A stretch of 64,000 bases of DNA from Anaspis maculata (lineage: Eukaryota > Arthropoda > Insecta > Coleoptera > Scraptiidae). Location: contig OX421963.1 of NCBI GenBank assembly GCA_949128115.1, forward strand, positions 1,860,001 through 1,924,000. The letters are read 5' to 3'. Below are positions 26,281-34,057 of the stretch, in pieces (positions within the stretch are counted from its first letter, which is position 1; each line of letters begins with the position of its first letter). The notes below the pieces were generated by a model that worked only from the letters and a program-made list of their open reading frames with translations, did not search any database and was not told the origin of the DNA. Made by a program: the position numbers and the translations under genes.

Positions 26281-27789
26281 GAAGTCACGTGGGTTAAAAC
26301 CAGAACTTTTTGGATAACAATTGTGTCTTTTCCTCTATATTTGTGTTCGTTCGTCAGATGTTGCGTTTGGAACAAGTAGCTGCCAACATAAAAAGTGGTG
26401 ACCGATTGTTTTGAAAGTCACGTGGGTTGAAGCCTGAAGTCACGTGGGTTGGAGCCTGGAGTCACGTGGGTTCAAACCTGAACTTTTTGTATAACAATTG
26501 TGTCTTTTTTTCTATATTTGTGTTCGTACGTCAGATGTTGCGTTTGGAAAGAGTAGCTGCCAACTTCAAAAGTTGTGACCGATCGTTTTCAAAGTCACGT
26601 GGGTTGAAGCCTGAAGTCACGTGGGTTGGAGCCTGAAGTCACGTGGGTTGAAGCCTGAAGTCACGTGGGTTAAAACCTGAACTTTTTGGATAACAATTGT
26701 GTCTTTTCTTCTATATTTGTGTTCGTTCGTCAGATGTTGCGTTTGGAACAAGTAGCTGTAAACATCAAAAGTTGTGACCGATCGGTTTAAGAGTCACATG
26801 GGTTGAAGCCTGAAGTCACGTGGGTTGGAGCTTGGAGTCACGTGGGTTCAAACCTGAACTTTTCAGATAACAATTGTGTCTTTTTTTCTAGATTTGTGTT
26901 CGTTCGTCAGATGTTGCGTTTGGAAAGAGTAGCTGCCAACTTCAAAAGTGGTGACCGATCGTTTTCAAAGTCACGTGGGTTGAAGCCTGAAGTCACGTGG
27001 GTAGAAGCCTGAAGTCACGTGGGTTAAAACCTGAATTTTTTGGATAACAATTGTGTCTTTTTTTCTATATTTGTGTTCGTTCGTCAGATGTTGCGTTTGG
27101 AACAAGTAGCTGCCAACATCAAAAGTGGTGACCGATCGTTCTGAAAGTCACGTGGGTTGAAGCCTGAAGTCACGTGGGTTGGAGCCTGGAGTCACGTGGG
27201 TTCAAACCTGAACTTTTTGGATAACAATTGTTTCTTTTCTTCTATATTTGTGTTCGTTCGTCAGATGTTGCGGTTAAAACAAGTAGCTGCCAACATCAAA
27301 AGTGGTGACCGATCGTTTCAAAAGTCACGTGAGTCGGAGCCTGAAGTCACGTGGGTTGGAGCCTGGAGTCACGTGGGTTCAAACCTGAACTTTTTGGATA
27401 ACAATTGTGTCTTTTTTTCTATATTTGTGTTTGTTCGTCAGATGTTGCGTTTGGAAAGAGTAGCTGCCAACTTCAAAAGTGGTGACCGATCCTTTTCAAA
27501 GTCACGTGGGTTGAAGTCTGAAGTCACGTGGGTTGGAGCCTGAAGTCACGTGGGTTGAAGCCTGAAGTCACGTGGGTTAAAACCTGAACTTTTTGGATAA
27601 CAATTGTGTCTTTTTTTCTATATTTGTGTTCGTTCGTCAGATGTTGCGTTTGGAACAAGTAGCTGCCAACTCCAAAAGAGGTGACCGATCGTTTTAAAAG
27701 TCACGTGGGTTAAAGCCTGAAGTCACGTGGGTTGAAGCCTGAAGTCACGTGGGTTAAAGCCTGAAGTCACGTGGGTAGAAGCCTGAAGT

Positions 27790-30050
27790 CACGTGGATTA
27801 AAACCTGAACTTTTTGGATAACAATTGTGTCTTTTCTTCTATATTTGTGTTCGTTCGTCAGATGTTGCGTTTGGAACAAGTAGCTGCCAACATCAGAAGT
27901 GGTGACCGATCGTTTTGAAAGTCACGTGGGTTGAAGCCTGAAGTCACGTGGGTTGGAGCCTGGAGTCACGTGGGCTCAAACCTGAAATTTTTGGATAACA
28001 TCTGAGTCTTTTTTTCTATATTTGTGTTCGTTCGTCAGATGTTGCGTTTGGAAAGAGTAGCTGCCAACTTCAAAAGTGGTGACCGATCGTTTTCAAAGTC
28101 ACGTGGGTTAAAGCCTGAAGTCACGTGGGTTGAAGCCTGAAGTCACGTGGGTTAAAGCCTGAAGTCACGTGGGTAGAAGCCTGAAGTCACGTGGATTAAA
28201 ACCTGAACTTTTTGGATAACAATTGTGTCTTTTCTTCTATATTTGTGTTCGTTCGTCAGATGTTGCGTTTGGAACAAGTAGCTGCCAACATCAAAAGTGG
28301 TGACCGATCGGTTTTGAAGTCACGTGGGTTGAAGCCTGAAGTCACGTGGGTTGGAGCCTGGAGTCACGTGGGTTCAAACCTGAACTTTTTGGATAACAAT
28401 TGTGTCTTTTTTTCTATATTTGTGTTCGTTCGTCAGATGTTGCGTTTGGAAAGAGTAGCTGCCAACTTCAAAAGTGGTGACCGATCGTTTTCAAAGTCAC
28501 GTGGGTTGAAGCTTGAAGTCACGTGGGTTGAAGCCTGAAGTCACGTGGGTTGGAGCCTGGAGTCACGTGGGTTCAAACCTGAACTTTTTGGATAACAATT
28601 GTGTCTTTTTTTCTATATTTGTGTTTGTTCGTCAGATGTTGCGTTTGGAAAGAGTAGCTGCCAACTTCAAAAGTGGTGACCGATCCTTTTCAAAGTCACG
28701 TGGGTTGAAGTCTGAAGTCACGTGGGTTGGAGCCTGAAGTCACGTGGGTTGAAGCCTGAAGTCACGTGGGTTAAAATTTGAACTTTTTGGATAACAATTG
28801 TGTCTTTTCTTCTATATTTGTGTTCGTTCGTCAGATGTTGCGTTTGGAACAAGTAGCTGCCAACATCAGAAGTGGTGACCGATCGTTTTGAAAGTCACGT
28901 GGGTTGAAGCCTGAAGTCACGTGGGTTGGAGCCTGGAGTCACGTGGGCTCAAACCTGAAATTTTTGGATAACATCTGAGTCTTTTTTTCTATATTTGTGT
29001 TCGTTCGTCAGATGTTGCGTTTGGAAAGAGTAGCTGCCAACTTCAAAAGTGGTGACCGATCGTTTTCAAAGTCACGTGGGTTAAAGCCTGAAGTCACGTG
29101 GGTTGAAGCCTGAAGTCACGTGGGTTAAAGCCTGAAGTCACGTGGGTAGAAGCCTGAAGTCACGTGGATTAAAACCTGAACTTTTTGGATAACAATTGTG
29201 TCTTTTCTTCTATATTTGTGTTCGTTCGTCAGATGTTGCGTTTGGAACAAGTAGCTGCCAACATCAAAAGTGGTGACCGATCGGTTTTGAAGTCACGTGG
29301 GTTGAAGCCTGAAGTCACGTGGGTTGGAGCCTGGAGTCACGTGGGTTCAAACCTGAACTTTTTGGATAACAATTGTGTCTTTTTTTCTATATTTGTGTTC
29401 GTTCGTCAGATGTTGCGTTTGGAAAGAGTAGCTGCCAACTTCAAAAGTGGTGACCGATCGTTTTCAAAGTCACGTGGGTTGAAGCTTGAAGTCACGTGGG
29501 TTGAAGCCTGAAGTCACGTGGGTTGGAGCCTGGAGTCACGTGGGTTCAAACCTGAACTTTTTGGATAACAATTGTGTCTTTTTTTCTATATTTGTGTTTG
29601 TTCGTCAGATGTTGCGTTTGGAAAGAGTAGCTGCCAACTTCAAAAGTGGTGACCGATCCTTTTCAAAGTCACGTGGGTTGAAGTCTGAAGTCACGTGGGT
29701 TGGAGCCTGAAGTCACGTGGGTTGAAGCCTGAAGTCACGTGGGTTAAAACCTGAACTTTTTGGATAACAATTGTGTCTTTTCTTCTATATTTGTGTTCGT
29801 TCGTCAGATGTTGCGTTTGGAACAAGTAGCTGCCAACATCAGAAGTGGTGACCGATCGTTTTGAAAGTCACGTGGGTTGAAGCCTGAAGTCACGTGGGTT
29901 GGAGCCTGGAGTCACGTGGGCTCAAACCTGAAATTTTTGGATAACATCTGAGTCTTTTTTTCTATATTTGTGTTCGTTCGTCAGATGTTGCGTTGGGAAA
30001 GAGTAGCTGCCAACTTCAAAAGTGGTGACCGATCGTTTCCAAAGTCACGT
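27790..30050 (+). repeat. 973-bp tandem higher-order repeat, about 2.3 copies
   Basis: A five-unit block repeats with an exact 973-bp period. The marker CCTGAAATTTTTGGATAACA begins at 27981, 28954 and 29927. The third copy diverges near 30050. The identical spacing and near identity of the first two copies point to a recent local amplification. Confidence 0.85.
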
Positions 30051-31107
30051 GGGTTGAAGCCTGAAGTCACGTGGGTTGAAGCCTGAAGTCACGTGGGATG
30101 AAGCCTGGAGTCACGTGGGTTGAAGCCTGAAGTCACGTGGGTTAAAACCTGAACTTTTTGGATAACAATTGTGTCTTTTCTTCTATATTTGTGTTCGTTT
30201 GTCAGATGTTGCGTTTGGAACAAGTAGCTGCCAACATCAAAAGTGGTGACCGATCGGTTTTGAAGTCACGTGGGTTGAAGCCTGAAGTCACGTGGGTTGG
30301 AGCCTGGAGTCACGGGGGTTCAAACCTGAACTTTTTGGATAACAATTGTGTCTTTTTTTCTATATCTGTGTTCGTTCGTCTGATGTTGCGTTTGGAAAGA
30401 GTAGCTGCCAACTTCAAAAGTGGTGACCGATCGTTTTCAAAGTCACGTGGGTTGAAGCTTGAAGTCACGTGGGTTGAAGCCTGAAGTCACGTGGGTTGAA
30501 GCCTGAAGTCACGTGAGTTGAAGCCTGAAGTCACGTGGGTTGAAACCTGAACTTTCTGGATAACAATTGTGTATTTTCTTCTATATTTGTGTTCGTTCGT
30601 CAGATGTTGCGTTTGGAACAAGTAGCTGCCAACATCAGAAGTGGTGACCGATCGTTCTGAAAGTCACGTGGGTTGAAGCCCGAAGTCACGTGGGTTGGAG
30701 CCTGGAGTCACGTGGGTTCAAACCTGAACTTTTTGGATAACAATTGTCTCTTTTTTTCTATATTTGTGTTCGTTCGTCAGATGTTGCGTTTGGAACAAGT
30801 AGCTGCCAACATCAAAAGTGATAACCGATCGTTTTGAAAGTCACGTGGGTTGAAGCCTGAAGTCACGTGGGTTGAAGCCTGGAGTCACGTGGGTTCAAAC
30901 CTGAACTTTTTTGATAGCAATTGTGTCTTTTTTTTGATATTTGTGTTCGTTCGTCAGATGTTGCGTTTGGAAAGAGTAGCTGCCAACTTCAAAACTGGTG
31001 ACCGATCGTTTTCAAAGTCACGTGGGTTGAAGCCTGAAGTCACGTGGGTTGAAGCCTGAAGTCACGTGAGTTGAAGCCTGAAGTCACGTGGGTTGAAACC
31101 TGAACTT

Positions 31108-32250
31108 AACAATCATTAGATTTTCTTCATTTCGAGACACTCATATCGCGACATCAAGCGAAATTTTACATGTCGCGATTTGAGGATAATGGTAACTATC
31201 AAAATGGGTTTGAAACTTGACTAGAACATCACAGCATCCGAGCTCAGCTTCGTCAGTTGCTCTTGGACTCTTGAGGAGGAATGTTGCATCTCGGCGCTTC
31301 CAGTTTGAATGTCGCGGTATGAGGGAACCCATTTTGGGTGCATCTAGTAGAGAATTGTTTTTGACGGAAGGGCAAGAAAAACGGACTGGCCCAAACGTAG
31401 CATGTGAGAGGGCCCGAGGGGGGGCCCAAAAATTTGAGCCCCGGGCATTTGGGCCAGTCCGGTCCTGATTTTTTGTGGTTGGTAAAATCAGGACCGGACT
31501 GGCCCAAATGCCCGGGGCCCAAATTTTTTTGAGGGCCCCTTTTCTGGAAGGTGTTGCAAAATGAGCGTAAGTGCCTTGTTTCGGTGACATGATGCGAATA
31601 AGACTTAACGAAGTCTATTTCAGTGTGGAATCGAAGAAAATCAATGGAACCCGAGACTTTTAGGAAGATTCATGTTTCTAATTTTGAAACGATCATAGCA
31701 CTTGTTCCTGTTCCGTTACGATGTTTTTACTTAAATCGACTGAGAAAATTTTACAACTTTTTCAAAATCACTCTCTCTTTATTAATTTGGCGTCAGGAAC
31801 CATTTCGAAAGATTCGGTTTTTAAAAATGTAGGAGAATTTTGTTTCGACTCATACTGCGACGTCGCAGAATGAGGTCTTCTTAATGGAACGTGTCGCAGA
31901 ATAAGTTGAAAAGCTTAATATTGCCTATTTCAGTTGCAAATGTGTCTTACAGTCTTACCGTTGGCCTGTAAGACAGGAAATTAATACCAAGGTACAATAA
32001 AATGAAATTCATGAACTCTGTTGAATGTCGAAGTTTCTTGTGTCTCGCAAATGATTCGACCAAAGCTCTTTGTGATTCGTTTGAAATTTGCCCCTGTTCC
32101 CCCGTAACGATGATTTTACTTGAATTGTCTGCAAAAATTTCACCTCTTTTTCAAAATTACTATGTTTTTTCTAATTTGACATCGGAAACCATTTCGAAAG
32201 ATCCTATTTTTTTAAAAACAAGGGTAATTTTGTTCCGACTCATACTGTGA
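31108..32250. repeat. Degenerate satellite B monomers at the array edge
   Basis: There is no gene here. From about 31560 the sequence aligns by eye with satellite B: TGCAAAATGAGC at 31555-31566, ATTTCGAAAGATTC near 31802, CTCATACTGCGACGTCG near 31850 and AAGACAGGAAATTAATACCAAGG near 31970. Phase marks at 31855 and 32245 give a 390-bp monomer against 405 bp in the homogeneous array. 31108-31370 is more diverged and only shows scattered relatives, such as TGTCGCGATTTGAGG and TGTCGCGGTATGAGG. A 10-bp inverted repeat ATCGCGACAT / ATGTCGCGAT lies at 31145-31154 and 31170-31179. The junction with satellite A is sharp at 31107/31108. Confidence 0.75.
31438..31518. repeat. GC-rich perfect inverted repeat, hAT-like ends
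   Basis: Two 35-nt arms (31438-31472 and 31484-31518) are exact reverse complements around an 11-nt loop. Imperfect pairing extends outward to about 31411 and 31538. The arm contains CAGGACCGGACTGGCCC reading rightward from 31489. A related but poorer ACGGACTGGCCCAAACG starts at 31381. A CAGG..CGGACTGGCCC terminus is of the kind seen in hAT-family MITEs, so this may be two element ends facing each other. I found no convincing 8-bp target duplication, so the family is uncertain. It interrupts degenerate satellite B sequence. Confidence 0.5.
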
Positions 32251-32255
32251 CGTCG
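32251..32255. repeat. 5-bp target-site duplication CGTCG, left
   Basis: CGTCG occurs immediately outside both ends of the composite insertion (here and at 41111-41115). Removing the insertion and one copy restores the satellite B sequence GACGTCGTGGAA, which is the normal monomer sequence at that phase. Confidence 0.85.
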
Positions 32256-32304
32256 CACTGTGGAACGACCGTGGCCAAGTGGTCGGACATCGGCCTCCCA
32301 TGCC
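32256..32304 (+). repeat. Outer terminal inverted repeat, left
   Basis: This is the reverse complement of 41063-41110 with two substitutions: position 4 of the heptamer (CACTGTG against CACAGTG) and GGCC/GGTC near the inner end. The shared run GTGGAACGACCGTGGCC follows the heptamer. It contains the A box and anticodon loop of the tRNA-like sequence. Confidence 0.88.
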
Positions 32305-32305
32305 A
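32272..32305 (+). pseudogene. tRNA-Gly(CCC)-like sequence, left copy, 5' part
   Basis: TGGCCAAGTGG at 32272-32282 fits the Pol III A-box consensus. The loop CTCCCAT at 32295-32301 has T33 and anticodon CCC, flanked by stem bases CGGC/GCC. The sequence is cut here by a LINE and resumes at 37201. With the LINE and one duplication removed, the A-box to B-box gap is 32 nt, the spacing of an ordinary tRNA gene. The seven bases before the A box do not pair with the presumed acceptor 3' side, so this is a tRNA-like or SINE-head relic and not a functional tRNA gene. Confidence 0.68.
32292..32305 (+). repeat. LINE target-site duplication GGCCTCCCATGCCA, 5' copy
   Basis: The same 14 bases occur at 37201-37214, directly after the 3' tail of the left LINE. 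The last A is ambiguous, so the duplication is 13-14 bp. It spans the anticodon loop of the tRNA-like sequence. Both copies carry GGCC, whereas both copies flanking the right LINE carry GGTC. Confidence 0.85.
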
Positions 32306-32316
32306 TTCCTGCGACA

Positions 32317-32322
32317 TCAGTC
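32317..32322 (+). promoter_or_regulatory. Possible initiator (TCAGTC) near the LINE 5' end
   Basis: TCAGTC matches the arthropod initiator consensus TCAKTY, with A+1 at 32319, 14 bases inside the LINE. At +28 to +32 the sequence AGCTC matches four of five DPE positions (RGWYV). Jockey-type LINEs use internal initiator/DPE promoters at their 5' ends, so the placement makes sense, but a six-base match is weak evidence. Confidence 0.3.
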
Positions 32323-32724
32323 AAACTGTCAATTCGTTAACTGATAGCTCCTGGAAAAAGTTCATTTTTAAGGCGTTTCGAGCACTTCTAGCAAATCAAA
32401 GCCGTTCTGTGCATCATCCCTGCGTACCGTACCATTTCTTCGACGTGCGAATCCAGCGACGACAGCGGCGCCAAGCGCCTGACGTCAAAATCGACACGGC
32501 CGAGCCACGTAGGCTTATCCACGGCGAAAGCAAAGGCGGCAAACAACCCTAAGGGGGTCACAAAAAGAAGAAAGCTGCAACCGCTAACATCAAAAACAAA
32601 AAATAGGCTCGCCGAAAAATTCGTGCAGGCTCAAGCCAAACAAGCGACTGACACCGAGGCTGACACGGTGAACAAAACCGAAAGGCCGGCGGCCTCCCAG
32701 GCCTCTCAGGCCTCGCAGATCAGC

Positions 32725-34056
32725 ATGGAGCTGGAAGAGGCACAAGATGGATTCAAGCTAATCAAAATCAAACGGCTGGCACCAGTCGCAGCAGGAGAAG
32801 GCAACGCCGGGCTTCGCACGCCACTATCGTCAAAAAAATCGCACACCAAAGCAAACGCAGTTGGGTGCAAGGGCAACCTGCCCTCAACTTCAAATAAGTA
32901 TTATCCACTAACGGATCACGAGGACTCACAAAAAGATGACGATGACACTGACAGCGACGACCGAAGCCTTCGAGGTGACTCCAGCGGCGTCGGAAAAAAG
33001 AGCACGTCACCAAAAACCACGAAATTGCCACCGATTGTTCTGCACGGTAGACCAGACAGCAGTAAAGGTTTTCAAACATTCCTGGAGAAAACAGCAATTT
33101 CAGGCTTCAAGATCAAATACACAAGATACAATACCAATATTTCTTTAAATGACAAGACGGAATGGGAAAAATTGAAAAACCATCTAGAAACAAAAAAAGT
33201 GGAGTTTCACTCATTCACACCGGTCGACGAAAAGAAACACGCGTTCGTACTAAAAGGTTTGGAGCAGTACCCAGAAAGCATGGAGATCACAGACGATCTA
33301 ACAACACGCAAACTTACACCGGTCTCAGTCCGCAAAATGTCCACGGCAACAAAAAAATCTCTTTATCTGGTCACCACCGACGCAAAAATCACACTCAGCC
33401 ATTTGAATCAAAATTACAAGTATGTGCTCAACACTTCAGTAGTTTGGGAGAGAGTCAGAAACGCACGCGAAGTAGTCCAATGCCACCGCTGCCAACAATG
33501 GCTCCACACAGCCAACAACTGCAAAGCGACACCCCGATGCCTAAAATGCGGTGAGGCTCATTGGACATATACATGTGAAAAGCCAAGAGATACTCCAGCT
33601 AAGTGCGTGAATTGCAAAGGTGAGCACACTGCAAACTATATCGAATGCCAAACGTACCAGGACGTCCTCAAGAGCAAAAAGCAGCAAGCTTCGACGCAGA
33701 CAAACAAAAAATCAAATCTTCCTCAGCCACCGACACACCGCTTTGTCGACGCTCCCAAGCCATCAACAAATGCCTGGACCACCAGAGCGAGTCGTTTAGC
33801 ACAAAGCCAAGAACCGAGCTCTCAGCAGTACTCCCAACAGCACCAACAGCAACGCCAAGCTGATTCCAACACGGGCGGCGGAGACACTTCTAACACCCTT
33901 ACAGAACTACAAGCTGAATTACGGAAACTGGACGCAGCAGTAGATCTGAAAAGACTGCTTAATGATGTTCGCAAGCTGACCAAACTGCTCCTCAACTGCA
34001 CCTCTCAGGGAGAGCGAGTGATTACAATCCTCGAGTTCACCCGTTCACTGAATTGA
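32725..34056 (+). CDS. LINE ORF1: gag-like nucleic-acid-binding protein
   Basis: The predicted 443-residue protein binds element RNA and forms the retrotransposition particle. From the first in-frame ATG, a low-complexity acidic N-terminus (to about 95) precedes an RNA-binding-fold-like stretch (about 102-179), then a PRE_C2HC domain (about 189-260, including SLYLV and ERVRNAREVVQCHRC). Three zinc knuckles follow: CX2CX4HX4C (253-266), CX2CX3HX4C (272-284) and CX2CX3HX6C (294-308). A Gln-rich segment and a leucine-rich helix (about 393-425) end it. The frame is open upstream to 32392 and encodes a basic, gag-like sequence, but contains no ATG; an ACG at 32443 might be a lost start. The stop TGA is one base before the ORF2 ATG. 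Confidence 0.88.
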   Translation: MELEEAQDGFKLIKIKRLAPVAAGEGNAGLRTPLSSKKSHTKANAVGCKGNLPSTSNKYYPLTDHEDSQKDDDDTDSDDRSLRGDSSGVGKKSTSPKTTKLPPIVLHGRPDSSKGFQTFLEKTAISGFKIKYTRYNTNISLNDKTEWEKLKNHLETKKVEFHSFTPVDEKKHAFVLKGLEQYPESMEITDDLTTRKLTPVSVRKMSTATKKSLYLVTTDAKITLSHLNQNYKYVLNTSVVWERVRNAREVVQCHRCQQWLHTANNCKATPRCLKCGEAHWTYTCEKPRDTPAKCVNCKGEHTANYIECQTYQDVLKSKKQQASTQTNKKSNLPQPPTHRFVDAPKPSTNAWTTRASRLAQSQEPSSQQYSQQHQQQRQADSNTGGGDTSNTLTELQAELRKLDAAVDLKRLLNDVRKLTKLLLNCTSQGERVITILEFTRSLN

Positions 34057-34057
34057 G

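Larger units (their letters stand above)
1..31107. repeat. Satellite A: modular tandem array with 22-bp CACGTG subrepeats
   Basis: The whole stretch is a tandem array. Each unit has a core of about 111 bp (recognisable by CTTTTTGGATAACAATTGTG, then GTTCGTTCGTCAGATGTTGC, then GTGACCGATCG) followed by 2 to 7 copies of a 22-bp subrepeat. Unit length therefore moves in 22-bp steps: 155, 177, 199, 221 bp and more; 177 is common. Two core classes tend to alternate: one reads GGAACAAGTAGCTGCCAACATC with TTTTCTTC upstream, the other GGAAAGAGTAGC..AACTTC with TTTTTTTC. By length there should be roughly 165-175 cores. The array continues beyond the left edge and stops abruptly at 31107 inside a core. 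Many short open frames occur, but they are repeat artefacts. I do not recognise the family. Confidence 0.97.

Noticed and set aside
1..31107. Many plus-strand open frames of 69-140 residues in satellite A, with recurring GLKPEVTWVGAWSHVG
   Set aside because: They are translations of the tandem repeat, end at recurrent repeat-encoded stops and have no domain. The 22-bp subrepeat is not a multiple of three, so frames break with unit length.
31141..31590. 149-residue minus-strand frame across the GC-rich hairpin
   Set aside because: It spans the inverted repeat and degenerate satellite, is proline-rich by composition and shows no domain.
32623..32724. ORF1 start at the GTG at 32623, and the right LINE ORF start at the GTG at 41087
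   Set aside because: GTG starts are not expected in a eukaryotic element; I used the first in-frame ATGs (32725 and 41066).
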